A stretch of 64,000 bases of DNA from a bacterium (GTDB lineage Bacteria > Planctomycetota > Planctomycetia > Planctomycetales > Planctomycetaceae): contig WGME01000003.1 of assembly GCA_016125225.1 (NCBI GenBank), forward strand, positions 372,001 through 436,000. The letters run 5' to 3'. How positions within the stretch are numbered: the first letter of the stretch is position 1; the number at the start of each line of letters is the position of its first letter. Below the pieces are notes generated by a model that did no database searches, was not told the origin of the DNA, and was given only the letters and a program-made list of their open reading frames with translations. This document shows, piece after piece, positions 1 through 9,160 of the stretch. Position numbers and translations under genes: made by a program.

Positions 1-225
1 ATCGTCTATGGCGGTGCCATTGCCGACGGCAACGCCCATGCTCATCACGATCTGCCGATTGTGCTCGCAGGCGGCGGCAGTGGCACCCTCACGCAGAACC
101 GGCACATTGTCTATCCGTCGGAAACGCCGCTCAACAACCTCTTCCTGTCGCTGCTCGACCGCATGGACGTGCAGACCGAAAAGCTCGGCGACAGCAGCGG
201 CCGGGTAACCAATTTGCAGATGTGA
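1..225 (+). CDS. DUF1552 family protein, C-terminal end (partial)
   Basis: The reading frame is open from base 1 to the TGA at 223-225, giving the last 74 residues of a protein that starts before the window. The tail contains YGGAIADGNAHAHHDLPI, a GGGSG turn and TPLNNLFLSLLDRM. This is how the planctomycete DUF1552 family usually ends. The biochemical role of DUF1552 proteins is not known. They are exported proteins often encoded near DUF1587/DUF1592-type cytochrome proteins. Here the neighbour is a convergent DUF1501 gene, and a heptamer-repeat hairpin lies between the two stops. The family call is by recognition of the tail only. Confidence 0.85.
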   Translation: MVYGGAIADGNAHAHHDLPIVLAGGGSGTLTQNRHIVYPSETPLNNLFLSLLDRMDVQTEKLGDSSGRVTNLQM

Positions 226-232
226 TGTAAGT

Positions 233-310
233 AGTGCCAAGTGCTAAGAGACCAGTGCCAAGTGGAGTGAAGTCGACTTCCACACTTGGCACTTAGCACT
301 CGACACTAGG
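233..310. repeat. degenerate heptamer repeat, inverted pair
   Basis: From base 233 the sequence reads in steps of seven as AGTGCCA, AGTGCTA, AGAGACC, AGTGCCA, AGTGGAG. After a GAAGTCGACTTC palindrome it continues as CACTTGG, CACTTAG, CACTCGA, CACTAGG. The two arms are nearly complementary and can fold into one long hairpin between the convergent stops at 225 and 319, so it may also end transcription from both sides. Four other intergenic sites in the window show the same seven-base period. Confidence 0.75.
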
Positions 311-318
311 CCCACTCA

Positions 319-1815
319 TTACGCCAGCATCTCGTGCACCACGCGGCTGCCTTCGGGGAGCAGCGGGATTGGGCGGCCGGTGCGGTCGGGCAGGAACATG
401 TGTGGTTCGATGCCCAGCAGGTGGTACATTGTGGCCAACACATCCTTCGGTGAGATGGGGTTCGAAATCACGTCGCCCGCGATCTTGTCGGTCGCACCAA
501 CGACGCGGCCACGGGCAATGCCACCCCCGGCGAAGAGGGCCGAGTAAGCTCGCGACCAATGATCGCGGCCTGCCCCCTTGGCTCCGTTGATCTTCGGCGT
601 CCGGCCGTGCTCGCTGAGACAGACGACGAGAGTATCGTCGAGCATGCCCCGCTGCTCGAGATCGAGAATCAAGCCGGAGAAGGCCTTGTCGAACGGCGGC
701 AAAAGCTGGTCGGTCATACGGGGGTAATGATTCCAGTGCGTATCCCAGGCATCACCAGCGAGGCCGTATTCATCCCAGAAAACACTCACCAGCCGCGTCC
801 CGGCTTCCACCATCCGGCGAGCCCCGAGGCAGGCTTGGCCAAACAGTGACATGCCGTACAATTCTCGCGTGTCTTCCTTTTCTCGGCGGACATCGAGAGC
901 TTCCGACACCTTGGGTGATTCCAGCAGCGAGTAAGCCAACTGCTGGAATTCATTCATTGTCTGAATGCGTTCGTTTTTCGCCAGTCCCCGCCGCGCGGTA
1001 TCGAACTGATCGAGCAGAGTGCGGCGCGTGTTCAAGCGATCGAGCGTCAGTCCCTCAGGCATGTTGGTTGATGAGAGACGGAACGAACTATCGGGGACGC
1101 AGCCGACATACGGGTCCCAGATGTCGAGATCCATGTCACGCAGCGTCTTCTTGACCGAGCGTGAAGCCTTGCCTTCGAACTCGGTCCAGATCGGGTTGTA
1201 CATCGTCCCAAGGTAAGACGCATACGGCCCCGCGCGGAAGACTTCCCCTTGCCGCTGCGAACTGAACGGGAAGGGCAAGGCCACGTTCTGCGGGAACTCG
1301 CTGAGTCCGCCGCGCCGCTGGCGATCGACATATTCCACGGCACAGCCGAAGTAAGGATGATGCTTCGGATCGCCGGGCGAGAGCTCCATATTGACGTCGA
1401 TGATCGGCGTCCCGGTCATCGCATACGCCACACCGTGAATCGGATAGTCGTGGTGCATCGATCGCACCACGGTAATCCGGTCGGTCATCTTAGCGATATT
1501 CGGCCAGTACTCGCAGACATCGAGTCCGGGCAAGGCCGATGGAATCGGCTGAATGGTGCCACGAATTTCGAGCGGCGCCTCGGGCTTCATATCGACGGTT
1601 TCGAGCTGGCTCGGTGAACCGTACAGAAAGAGGACGATGCATTGCTTTGCGCGGCCGAAGCCATCGCCTGCACCGCTGGAAGCCTGAGCCGTTTTTTCGG
1701 CTTGTAAGAGATGAGAAAGCGATAATCCCGCGAGACTGGCCCCACCGACTTCCAGGAAGTCACGCCGTTTGAGACCGGTACACAGCCGTTTTTCCGAGCC
1801 GAGAACACGCAGCAT
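319..1815 (-). CDS. DUF1501 domain-containing Tat-exported protein
   Basis: A DUF1501 protein of 498 residues from the ATG at 1815, which follows an AAGGAGG Shine-Dalgarno by 11 bases. An in-frame GTG at 1839 would add eight residues but lies upstream of that site. The N-terminus has a twin-arginine signal, RRDFLEVGG, then a hydrophobic stretch (ASLAGLSLSHLL). The body resembles the alkaline-phosphatase/sulfatase-like fold of DUF1501, with VLFLYGSPSQLETVD near the start, VSVFWDEYG in the middle and VVCLSEHGRTP plus GRDHW toward the C-terminus. No catalytic activity is established for the family. In planctomycetes it is usually paired with cytochrome-type DUF proteins, which may lie just outside the left edge. 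Family confident, function unknown. Confidence 0.9.
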   Translation of the reverse strand: MLRVLGSEKRLCTGLKRRDFLEVGGASLAGLSLSHLLQAEKTAQASSGAGDGFGRAKQCIVLFLYGSPSQLETVDMKPEAPLEIRGTIQPIPSALPGLDVCEYWPNIAKMTDRITVVRSMHHDYPIHGVAYAMTGTPIIDVNMELSPGDPKHHPYFGCAVEYVDRQRRGGLSEFPQNVALPFPFSSQRQGEVFRAGPYASYLGTMYNPIWTEFEGKASRSVKKTLRDMDLDIWDPYVGCVPDSSFRLSSTNMPEGLTLDRLNTRRTLLDQFDTARRGLAKNERIQTMNEFQQLAYSLLESPKVSEALDVRREKEDTRELYGMSLFGQACLGARRMVEAGTRLVSVFWDEYGLAGDAWDTHWNHYPRMTDQLLPPFDKAFSGLILDLEQRGMLDDTLVVCLSEHGRTPKINGAKGAGRDHWSRAYSALFAGGGIARGRVVGATDKIAGDVISNPISPKDVLATMYHLLGIEPHMFLPDRTGRPIPLLPEGSRVVHEMLA

Positions 1816-1987
1816 GTAACGAATCGCCTCCTTCTCCACCCATCAGGCGCAGTTTATGTCATCGGCGGTCGTAGGGCAAGATTCGCAATGAGAATCCTCC
1901 GGGAACTATGGAATGTGTATTCGACGCGACCGGTTCCAGCGGTTACAGTCAAATCGGCTCGAGTTTCACAGCCTGTGAGGTGAACTG

Positions 1988-4219
1988 ATGATCTCTTTGC
2001 GAGCGTTGCTCATCGGGACGGCCCTGTTTCTCTCTGCAATCATGGGAAATGGGCTGCAGGCAGCGGATGCCCCCCCGATGCCGATGGCCCCCTCCATCGT
2101 GGACCTTGTGAACCGCGTGAAGCCGTCGATTGCCGTCATCACGTTTGATGGTCGGGATGGCGATCGCCAAGGGTTGGGGACCGGATTCATCGTCGATCGC
2201 AACGGATTGGTCGCGACAAATCTGCATGTCATCGGCGAAGCTCGACCCATCCGTATTCAACTCCACGACGGGCGATCCTTCGAAGTGACCGCCGTGGAAG
2301 CCACCGACCGGCATCATGATCTGGCCCTGTTGCGGATCAATGCCCAAGACTTGCCCGCCTTGGAACTGGGCGATTCCGACACTCTGCAAGAGGGGGAAAG
2401 TGTGATTGCGGTCGGGAACCCGCTGGGACTGGAACGCAGCGTGGTCACCGGTGTCATTTCCGGGCGGCGCGATGTCGATGACCGGCCGATGCTGCAGATT
2501 GCCATGCCGATTGAACGGGGCAACAGTGGCGGACCGCTCATCGATATGCAAGGCCGCGTGCAGGGTGTGATCACCTTGAAGTCGCTGAAGAGCCAGAACC
2601 TGGGATTTGCCGGGCCGATCAATCAATTGAAGCCGCTGCTCTCAGATCCCAACCCGGTGCCGATGTCGCAATGGTTAACCATTGGCGTGTTGGATGCGGA
2701 TGAGTGGACGCCGTTGGCGGGTGGACGGTGGAAGCAACGTTCGGGGCATGTGCTGGTCGAGGGAGCCGGTCAAGGATTCGGTGGTCGTTGTTTGTGTCTT
2801 TCGACGGCCCCACTTCCGGGTGAGACCTATGAAGTGGCGGTCGAGGTGAAATTCACTCCGCAGGATGGAGCCGCCGGCCTCGTCTTCGCGGCCGATGGTG
2901 GCGACAAACACTATGGGTTTTATCCCAGCAATGGCGAACTGCGGCTGTCGCGATTCGATGGCCCCGATGTTTATGCCTGGCAGGTTCTCGCGCAGGTTTC
3001 ATCACCGGCTTACGATCCCGAGGGGTGGAATCATTTGAAGGTGCGTGTCGAGGCGGGCCGCATACGTTGTTATATCAACGACGAACTGCTGATCGAATCA
3101 AATGACATGACTTACCGGATGGGGCGTGTCGGGCTTTGCAAGTTCCGGCAGACATCAGCTGAGTTTCGGGGCTTCAAGATTGGTGAGACGTTGCCGTCCT
3201 CGCGGCCGACCAAGGAGCTCCTGGAGCAGATCGCGAGTGTCGCCGATGATCTGCCTCTCAAAGGGCCAGCCAAACCGGAAACCATAGCGGCTCTCGCACC
3301 GGCGGGACTTCCTGGCTTGCAGGCTTTGGAACGGCAAGCCCGCCAATTGGAAGCCCGAGCAGCACGAGTCCGGCAACTCGCCGCCGCTGTTCATGAAGCC
3401 CGCATCATGGAAGCCTTCACCAAGGCGATTGATCACAGCGATGCCGATATTGATCTATTGCGAGCGGCCTTGTGGATCGCCGCCATCGACAACCCCGAAC
3501 TCGATATCGAAAATTACGTCCAGGTGGTCGAACGGATGGCCAAGCGAATCCGTGAGTCACTGCCGCAAGACGCGGATGCCATGGCTCGTCTCGCGGCTCT
3601 GAAGCAGGAACTCTTTGAGAAGCAGGGCTATCACGGCAGTCGGCACGATTACGATCACCGCTCGAACAGCTATTTGAATGAAGTGATCGACGACCGCGAA
3701 GGGATTCCGATCACTCTTTCCGTGTTGTTCATGGAAGTTGGCCGACGGCTGGAACTACCGATCGTGGGGATTGGATTGCCGGGCCATTTCGTGGTCCGCT
3801 ATCAACCAGCCGATGGTCCGGGTCAATTGATCGATGTCTTTGATCGTGGACAGGATTTATCCGTCGAAAATGCCAAAGCCAAGGCACTCGATGCCACTAG
3901 TGGGGATTGGGAAGAGTCCTATCTCGATGCGATGCCCAAGCGTTTGATTCTGGTACGAATGCTGAGAAATCTGTTCAGCGAAGCCCGCAGCGCCGAAGAT
4001 ACAGAACGGATGTTGCGATACACCAACCTCGTCTTAGTGTTGGAACCCGATTCCGCCTCGGACCGTTTCTACCGGGCCGTGCTGTGTCTTCAGTCGGACC
4101 GACTGGACACGGCGCGCGAAGATGTCGACTGGCTCCTAAGTACTGACCAAGACGCGATACCGCGGCGCACTGTCGAGGATCTCTCCCGAGCCGTGGACCG
4201 GGCACGGAATCCGCAGTGA
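1988..4219 (+). CDS. secreted trypsin-like (HtrA-type) protease fused to SirB1/transglutaminase-like domain
   Basis: A 743-residue protein starting at the ATG at 1988, with a GTGAGG element just upstream. Residues 1-26 form a signal peptide ending LQAADA. Residues 36-215 are an S1C/DegP-type protease domain whose triad is visible: His80 in ATNLHVIGE, Asp111 in RHHDLALL and Ser180 in ERGNSGGPL. Residues about 235-400 look like a beta-sandwich (LamG or DUF1080-like) with EVAVEVKFTPQDG and GWNHLKVRVEAG. Residues about 545-610 carry DREGIPITLSVLF and LPGHFVVRY, the signature of the SirB1/transglutaminase-like family, followed by a TPR-like tail. There is no PDZ domain. Its substrate is unknown; export suggests a periplasmic or envelope protease. 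It is divergent from the DUF1501 gene. Confidence 0.85.
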   Translation: MISLRALLIGTALFLSAIMGNGLQAADAPPMPMAPSIVDLVNRVKPSIAVITFDGRDGDRQGLGTGFIVDRNGLVATNLHVIGEARPIRIQLHDGRSFEVTAVEATDRHHDLALLRINAQDLPALELGDSDTLQEGESVIAVGNPLGLERSVVTGVISGRRDVDDRPMLQIAMPIERGNSGGPLIDMQGRVQGVITLKSLKSQNLGFAGPINQLKPLLSDPNPVPMSQWLTIGVLDADEWTPLAGGRWKQRSGHVLVEGAGQGFGGRCLCLSTAPLPGETYEVAVEVKFTPQDGAAGLVFAADGGDKHYGFYPSNGELRLSRFDGPDVYAWQVLAQVSSPAYDPEGWNHLKVRVEAGRIRCYINDELLIESNDMTYRMGRVGLCKFRQTSAEFRGFKIGETLPSSRPTKELLEQIASVADDLPLKGPAKPETIAALAPAGLPGLQALERQARQLEARAARVRQLAAAVHEARIMEAFTKAIDHSDADIDLLRAALWIAAIDNPELDIENYVQVVERMAKRIRESLPQDADAMARLAALKQELFEKQGYHGSRHDYDHRSNSYLNEVIDDREGIPITLSVLFMEVGRRLELPIVGIGLPGHFVVRYQPADGPGQLIDVFDRGQDLSVENAKAKALDATSGDWEESYLDAMPKRLILVRMLRNLFSEARSAEDTERMLRYTNLVLVLEPDSASDRFYRAVLCLQSDRLDTAREDVDWLLSTDQDAIPRRTVEDLSRAVDRARNPQ

Positions 4220-4270
4220 TTTCGTGAGTGCGGGATGTCAGCCGCGTGATTGTTGAGCAGGAAGAAATCC

Positions 4271-4290
4271 CCGCGGCACGGCAGCCGCGG
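4271..4290. terminator. hairpin between convergent genes
   Basis: CCGCGGC and GCCGCGG form a seven-base GC-only stem with a six-base loop, followed on the plus strand by CTTT. It lies between the stop of the protease gene (4219) and the stop of the last exopolysaccharide gene (4308), so it could serve both strands. The T-run is short. Confidence 0.5.
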
Positions 4291-4307
4291 CTTTGCATCC
4301 CTATCGA

Positions 4308-6611
4308 TTACACTCCTGCGGGGATGCGTTCAACCTGCGGCTTACTGACGACAGTGTCGCGATAGTACGGATCTTTCGCTGAGTAGGCATGGCTGTCGTC
4401 GGGAGCGGTGTTGTTGGCAACCATGCCGAGCACACTGACGTTGTTCGTCGACAGCACTTCCTTGGCTCGGCTGGCGGTTGACAGACTGGTCTTGCCCAAG
4501 CGAATCACCAGCAGCACTCCGTCAGTATGGCGAGCGAGTGCACACGGGTCGCTGACGGCCAGCAACGGCGGCGAATCGACAATCACCAGGTCGTACTCAT
4601 CGCGTGCCTGCCGCAGCAACTTCGTCAGTTGCGGTCGTGAAATCAGCTCTGCGGGGTTCGCGGGCGGTTGTCCGGCAGGCAATACGGCGAGATTCTCCAC
4701 ATAGGTCTGGCGAGCCGCATTGATCCCTTCGAGGTCTCCATTCAGAACATCCACAAGTCCGATGTCATTTGAAATCTGGAAGAGTGTGTGCATGGTGGGG
4801 CGTCGTAAATCGGCATCGATCAACATCACGCGTTGCCCGGATTGTGCCAGTGCCACTGCGAGGTTTGCCGCCGTTGTTGACTTGCCATCGCCCGATTCGG
4901 GACTGGTGATTTGAATCACCTTAGCGCCCGAGGCTTCCCCGGTGATGTTCAAAGCTGTCCGCAAGGCACGGTAACTTTCCGCTTCGGATGAGCGGGGTGC
5001 CAGGAGATATCGCAATGCATCAGGCACTTGATCCCACTGTCCGGGAAGACGGACGAGAGTTGTGAATCGCGTAATCGTCCCCAGAAGTGGATAAGAAACG
5101 GCGCGTCGCAGTTCGTGCACAGAGTTAATCCGCAAATCACGCAGCTCACGCAGCAGTCCCAGTGCTGTGACCAGGAAGACACCGAATACAAAGCCACCCC
5201 CCACAAATTTGGCGACCCGTTTCATCGAGAGTTGTTCTTTAACGGCCGCGAGTTGCTTCAGCGTGTAGCCACTGCCTTCAATTTCAATCCCGACCTGATT
5301 GACCTGCGTGACTAGTTGCCCCCACAGATCGCGCAGGCGCGCAAGTTCTGCATGCATGGCTTCGTCCTTGGCCTGGAACTTGGCGACGGATTTGGCCAGC
5401 TTGGACTCGTCTTCGACCAGGTGCGCCAGTTCCTGATCGCGAATCGTCAATTCCTTCAGCTCCTGCTTCAGCGACTCCGCATACAAACCGACGAAGTCCA
5501 CCTCGCCAGGATCTTCTCCATCTTCGACCTGTTGCTTCCGTTCTTCCGGTAAGCGAATGCCCTGGCGGCGATAGAAATCGAGTGCGGTCTGAATCGACTG
5601 CCGTACCAGTTTGACTTCAGGATGGTCGGGGCCGTAGTCGAGCAGCAGTTCCTTTTCCCGCAGCATAAGAGGCAGAATGCGATTGTCGAACACCGCGATG
5701 TCCTGCTGTTGCTGCTGTTGAAAATCGCTGCCAGAGGAACCGTCCTGTGCAATGAAGCGACGGATCAGAACTTCCAATCCCTCTCGAGGCTCTCCACTGG
5801 CCCGAGCCATTTCGATCGCTTTAACGCGTGATTGCAGTTGAGCCTGTCGCAAAACATTCAGCCGCCGTTGTTCTTCGGCGGCGAGGACCCGCTCTTGATG
5901 CACATTCGTGGTTGTCTGCCCATCAGATGCCTGGGCACCAACCGGTGCTTTCCACTGCAAAGGAGCAGTCTCGCGGAAGGCGTGATATTCCTGCTCTTTA
6001 CTGGCCAGCTTCTTTTCGACATCGGCGAGGGCCTTTTCCGTGGCACTCAAAACTTCGACCGACTTTTCGTTCCGCGTCCGTTGCAGGTACTCGTCGTAAG
6101 CGGCGATGACCGCTTCGATGACGGCACGGGCATCCTCTTTGGTCTTGCTGGGGTATGTCAGCGTCAGCACGTTGGTGTAAGAACGATCTTGCCCGGAACT
6201 CCGTTTGACGCGTAAGTCGTCAATGATGTCCTCAGCAATGTCGGTGGATCCGGCAAAGATCGGGAGTTTATCGAGCTTGCCGAGCACCACGGCCCGATTG
6301 AGAATCAGCGGACTCATGATCAGGGCAATGTGTTCGCTGCGTTCGCCCCAACTGCTGAGTGTGCGTAACTCTTCAGGAACCGGGACCGATTCCTTTTTGG
6401 ACACCAGAATTTGCGCCGTGGCTTCGTATTCCGGCCCCGAGCGGACATACAACATCACGCCCAGCAGAATGCCCGCCAGCCCACCAGCGGCAATCCAGTA
6501 GCGATACTTCAAAAGCAACTGGGCATAGTTGATCTGCTTGAAAACGGCTTCGTCTTCGCCATCGTACAGATTCTGCAAAGCTGCCGGATCGAAAGCACGT
6601 TCGCGAGTCAC
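4308..6611 (-). CDS. Wzz-type chain-length determinant fused to BY-kinase (exopolysaccharide tyrosine autokinase)
   Basis: A polysaccharide co-polymerase with a cytoplasmic bacterial tyrosine kinase domain in one chain (767 residues). The GTG at 6611 is preferred because AGGAG lies six bases upstream; an in-frame ATG at 6677 would add 22 residues. The first membrane segment (RYWIAAGGLAGILLGVMLYV) follows the N-terminal tail. A long periplasmic coiled-coil region is next, then a second membrane segment (GGGFVFGVFLVTALGLL). The kinase has Walker A (SPESGDGKSTT, at about 570), Walker A' (LIDADLRRP) and Walker B (LVIVDSPPLL). The C-terminus has a tyrosine cluster in SHAYSAKDPYYRDT, the usual autophosphorylation tail. 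It ends the exopolysaccharide operon and should control chain length and export. Confidence 0.93.
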   Translation of the reverse strand: MTRERAFDPAALQNLYDGEDEAVFKQINYAQLLLKYRYWIAAGGLAGILLGVMLYVRSGPEYEATAQILVSKKESVPVPEELRTLSSWGERSEHIALIMSPLILNRAVVLGKLDKLPIFAGSTDIAEDIIDDLRVKRSSGQDRSYTNVLTLTYPSKTKEDARAVIEAVIAAYDEYLQRTRNEKSVEVLSATEKALADVEKKLASKEQEYHAFRETAPLQWKAPVGAQASDGQTTTNVHQERVLAAEEQRRLNVLRQAQLQSRVKAIEMARASGEPREGLEVLIRRFIAQDGSSGSDFQQQQQQDIAVFDNRILPLMLREKELLLDYGPDHPEVKLVRQSIQTALDFYRRQGIRLPEERKQQVEDGEDPGEVDFVGLYAESLKQELKELTIRDQELAHLVEDESKLAKSVAKFQAKDEAMHAELARLRDLWGQLVTQVNQVGIEIEGSGYTLKQLAAVKEQLSMKRVAKFVGGGFVFGVFLVTALGLLRELRDLRINSVHELRRAVSYPLLGTITRFTTLVRLPGQWDQVPDALRYLLAPRSSEAESYRALRTALNITGEASGAKVIQITSPESGDGKSTTAANLAVALAQSGQRVMLIDADLRRPTMHTLFQISNDIGLVDVLNGDLEGINAARQTYVENLAVLPAGQPPANPAELISRPQLTKLLRQARDEYDLVIVDSPPLLAVSDPCALARHTDGVLLVIRLGKTSLSTASRAKEVLSTNNVSVLGMVANNTAPDDSHAYSAKDPYYRDTVVSKPQVERIPAGV

Positions 6612-6795
6612 AGTCTTCTCCTGCCTGGCGCCAGAGACATGCCCGCCATCCCATGGGTGGGCGGTCAATGCTGCCATTCGGCAACTCTAGCATTCGGTTG
6701 CCAGTCCGCAGGGAAAATCCGCAACACGTGGCCGGAAAGAAACACGATTCGCAGGCGGCATAATCGCTACCACCGTGCCGATGTCACCAGCCGAA

Positions 6796-7893
6796 TCAGC
6801 GGGCCAGTTCGGCCGCGACGATATGATGGTCGCTGCCCCGTCCGGTGCCGACTTCGCAACGCCGCACCAACCAGTGGGAAGAACACAGGACATGGTCGAT
6901 GCGGGCCCAGGGCACGTACGAAATCCACAACCTCTGGGGCTTCACGGGCGACGTATACCCGTAACCTGTTCCCGCGACATCAAACGCACATGTCAGGTCG
7001 CCCCAGTCGCGTTGAAACATCGAACTCGACGCCGGGGTGTTAAAATCACCACCGATGATCAAGGGCTTATCGCCCGCGAGTTCCCGGATCTGCTCACGCA
7101 ATTCGGTCGATTCCGCCATGCGTAACATCTGAAATTCGTCGAGATCCTGCTGCGCTTCGCCTGTCGCCAGGTCAGACCCGGCGAGTTCTTTCAATCCCCG
7201 CCGAGCGGTCATCTGGTGGACATCCCCGACGATGATCGGCCCTTGAGGCGTTTCGACTTCGACGATCAAACCGGCCACGCGACCGAAGGCCGTGGTCTCG
7301 CAGGTATGGAGCAATTTCAGCGGAAAGCGTGAGCCAATCCAGTAGTAGTCGATCTGGATGTGTTGCCAGTCGTGAAAGAATTCCGCGAGGAGTTCGTGTT
7401 CGCCGCGGGCTTCCTGCAAGACCACGATGTCAGGCCGTTGCCGGGAGATCTCCGAGAGAACCTCCGCGAAATTGGGTTGGAATCCCTGCACATTCGCGGT
7501 CACAAATCGCAAACTGGGGGCCGTGATTGGCACTGCCGGGCCAGTGCGGGCGTCGGCCAACCAGGGAGCACGGAACTCCATCAGCGGACCAGCCACCATT
7601 CCCAAGGCCACGACATTAGCCCACAGCGACGGCCGATGCCAGATGATCCCAGCGACAGACAATAACACCGCCGGCAAAGCCCACGGCGCCCGTGGCAAAT
7701 AGGTGAGGGCGGCACTGAACCACCAGCGCTCCGAGACGACAAAGATCAGGACCATCACAGTGCAAACGGCGGCCAGATTGAGTCCCGACAAAGCCCAGAC
7801 GAGACGGGCCATCCAACTTGGCACGACAATCTTCTGGCTCGGCAAGGGTGCAGGGCCTGGGCTATCTGGAGCCATCGACATCGTGTCTCTCAC
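6796..7893 (-). CDS. membrane-anchored endonuclease/exonuclease/phosphatase-family protein
   Basis: 365 residues from a GTG at 7893 that shares its last base region with the upstream stop (GTGA overlap), which implies translational coupling; an ATG at 7881 is the alternative. About three hydrophobic segments occupy residues 25-105. The EEP fold follows, with VTANVQGF (about 130), VVLQEAR (about 156), IIGGDFNTP (about 279), RIDHVL and a terminal SDHHIVAAEL that holds the catalytic Asp-His. The metal ligands and catalytic residues of the family appear intact. EEP proteins cleave phosphodiesters in nucleic acids, phosphoinositides or lipid-linked substrates. Position inside an exopolysaccharide operon suggests, by inference only, action on a lipid-linked or phosphodiester-containing glycan. 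Confidence 0.85.
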   Translation of the reverse strand: MRDTMSMAPDSPGPAPLPSQKIVVPSWMARLVWALSGLNLAAVCTVMVLIFVVSERWWFSAALTYLPRAPWALPAVLLSVAGIIWHRPSLWANVVALGMVAGPLMEFRAPWLADARTGPAVPITAPSLRFVTANVQGFQPNFAEVLSEISRQRPDIVVLQEARGEHELLAEFFHDWQHIQIDYYWIGSRFPLKLLHTCETTAFGRVAGLIVEVETPQGPIIVGDVHQMTARRGLKELAGSDLATGEAQQDLDEFQMLRMAESTELREQIRELAGDKPLIIGGDFNTPASSSMFQRDWGDLTCAFDVAGTGYGYTSPVKPQRLWISYVPWARIDHVLCSSHWLVRRCEVGTGRGSDHHIVAAELAR

Positions 7894-9089
7894 ACTTCGG
7901 CCAAGACTGCCGGAGAGTTGGCCTTTGTCAATCGTTGCCAGGGAAACTCCGTCGCTCCCTCCTCAGCAAGATGCACCAACTGGGCCATTTCCCATGCGGT
8001 CACATAGTGATAGCGAAAGTTGGGATGTTGTCGATGCCAGTTTGCGAGATCGGCATGAAACTGCTGCACGCGGTGGCTCAACCACATCTCCAGATTGCCC
8101 GGCTTACAACCATGCGTGTGCAACTTCACAAAGCGCCAGTCGGGTCGATCTCCCACGGTGACATTGGATCGCAGCCAGTTCGCCATCCGGGCAAACTTCG
8201 GCGGATGATTGCCCAGCAGATCGCCATTTTCGATCTTGGGCAACACTCCGAATTTCCGCCGCGACCAGTCGAAGACCAGTGGACCCTGAATCATCAAGAG
8301 GCCGTTGTAAGGTGCCCTCCGACCGAGGTCAGACCGACGACCGTTATTGTGCGACTTGCGTTGGCCCGGCTGGTCAAAGGCATAGTAAATCGAATTGATC
8401 GTCTCCGGTTGTGTATCGCTCGGAGCCGAGGGGAATGTGAAATCTGCGTAGCAACCGGTTTCAAGCAGAATGGGAATTTCATGATCGACGCCGCACCATT
8501 GGCCATCGCGGCGGGAGTTGCATAGCGACCAGTTGCCATGAATGAAACCATACACGATCTCGCCGGTCTGCGGATCGCGCCGTAACAACCCATGTTGATG
8601 AAACAGCGTGTCGCGGAAACTGGCCATCTTTTCGCGGAAGCCGTCTTCCGTATCGTTGTGATGATGCAGATGGATCTCGACGTCGCCATAACCCTGATCC
8701 ACGAGACTCTTCAGCCGATCGAGATGTTCCGGTCGGTATTCATCCTGCGGATAGAAGAACGAGTGCTGCGGTGGACGGCCGCTGCAATCGCGAAATTGGT
8801 CGAATAGTTGCGGGTACTCGTTGACCCAGCGATCGACGCGGGCGATGCCGGTGGCTTTGTCCGCGCCGCTGTTATCAGGTTCATAGTGATCGCAGACTGC
8901 GATGAAGACATCGACCTCGTCACGATCAAGTTTCACGGCCCGGCGTTGCGAACCGGAATAGAGATAGGTGGGCACCCATTGATCGAGGCCTTGTTTGCGC
9001 GACGCCGGCGCGTACTTAAGCAACAGCCAGAACGCCGCCCAAACCGCCAGCAAAGCCCCCACAGGAATCGACGAGAGTTCCCAGTTCAT
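7890..9089 (-). CDS. membrane-anchored polysaccharide-deacetylase-like protein of exopolysaccharide cluster
   Basis: 399 residues with an N-terminal membrane anchor (SIPVGALLAVWAAFWLLLKYA) and a soluble domain. The domain has VFIAVCDHYEPD near residue 60, SFFYPQDEYRPEHL, VEIHLHHHNDTEDGF (about 140) and FIHGNWSLCNSR. The D-H-E and HLHHHND elements resemble metal-binding positions of the carbohydrate esterase 4/glycoside deacetylase barrel, but the canonical TFDDGP motif is absent. Exact reaction is therefore not assigned. The ATG at 9089 has only a weak GGTGAAA upstream. The palindrome at 9121-9144 lies between this gene and the GT2 gene before it. The next gene overlaps its stop. Confidence 0.7.
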   Translation of the reverse strand: MNWELSSIPVGALLAVWAAFWLLLKYAPASRKQGLDQWVPTYLYSGSQRRAVKLDRDEVDVFIAVCDHYEPDNSGADKATGIARVDRWVNEYPQLFDQFRDCSGRPPQHSFFYPQDEYRPEHLDRLKSLVDQGYGDVEIHLHHHNDTEDGFREKMASFRDTLFHQHGLLRRDPQTGEIVYGFIHGNWSLCNSRRDGQWCGVDHEIPILLETGCYADFTFPSAPSDTQPETINSIYYAFDQPGQRKSHNNGRRSDLGRRAPYNGLLMIQGPLVFDWSRRKFGVLPKIENGDLLGNHPPKFARMANWLRSNVTVGDRPDWRFVKLHTHGCKPGNLEMWLSHRVQQFHADLANWHRQHPNFRYHYVTAWEMAQLVHLAEEGATEFPWQRLTKANSPAVLAEV

Positions 9090-9120
9090 TTTTCACCAGT
9101 TCAATTCACACACGTCTGAA

Positions 9121-9144
9121 GCCCAGGGATCGCTATCCCTGGGC
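9121..9144. repeat. CAGGGATCGC palindrome, copy 1
   Basis: GCCCAGGGATCGCTATCCCTGGGC is preceded by GAA and followed by GTC. It is perfectly paired apart from the central GC/TA step. It sits in the 71-bp gap between the GT2 gene (stop 9161) and the deacetylase-like gene (start 9089), inside the exopolysaccharide operon. It could act as an attenuating stem-loop or processing site. Two more copies occur at 24675 and 27250. Confidence 0.8.
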
Positions 9145-9160
9145 GTCTTGAATCTGTCGC

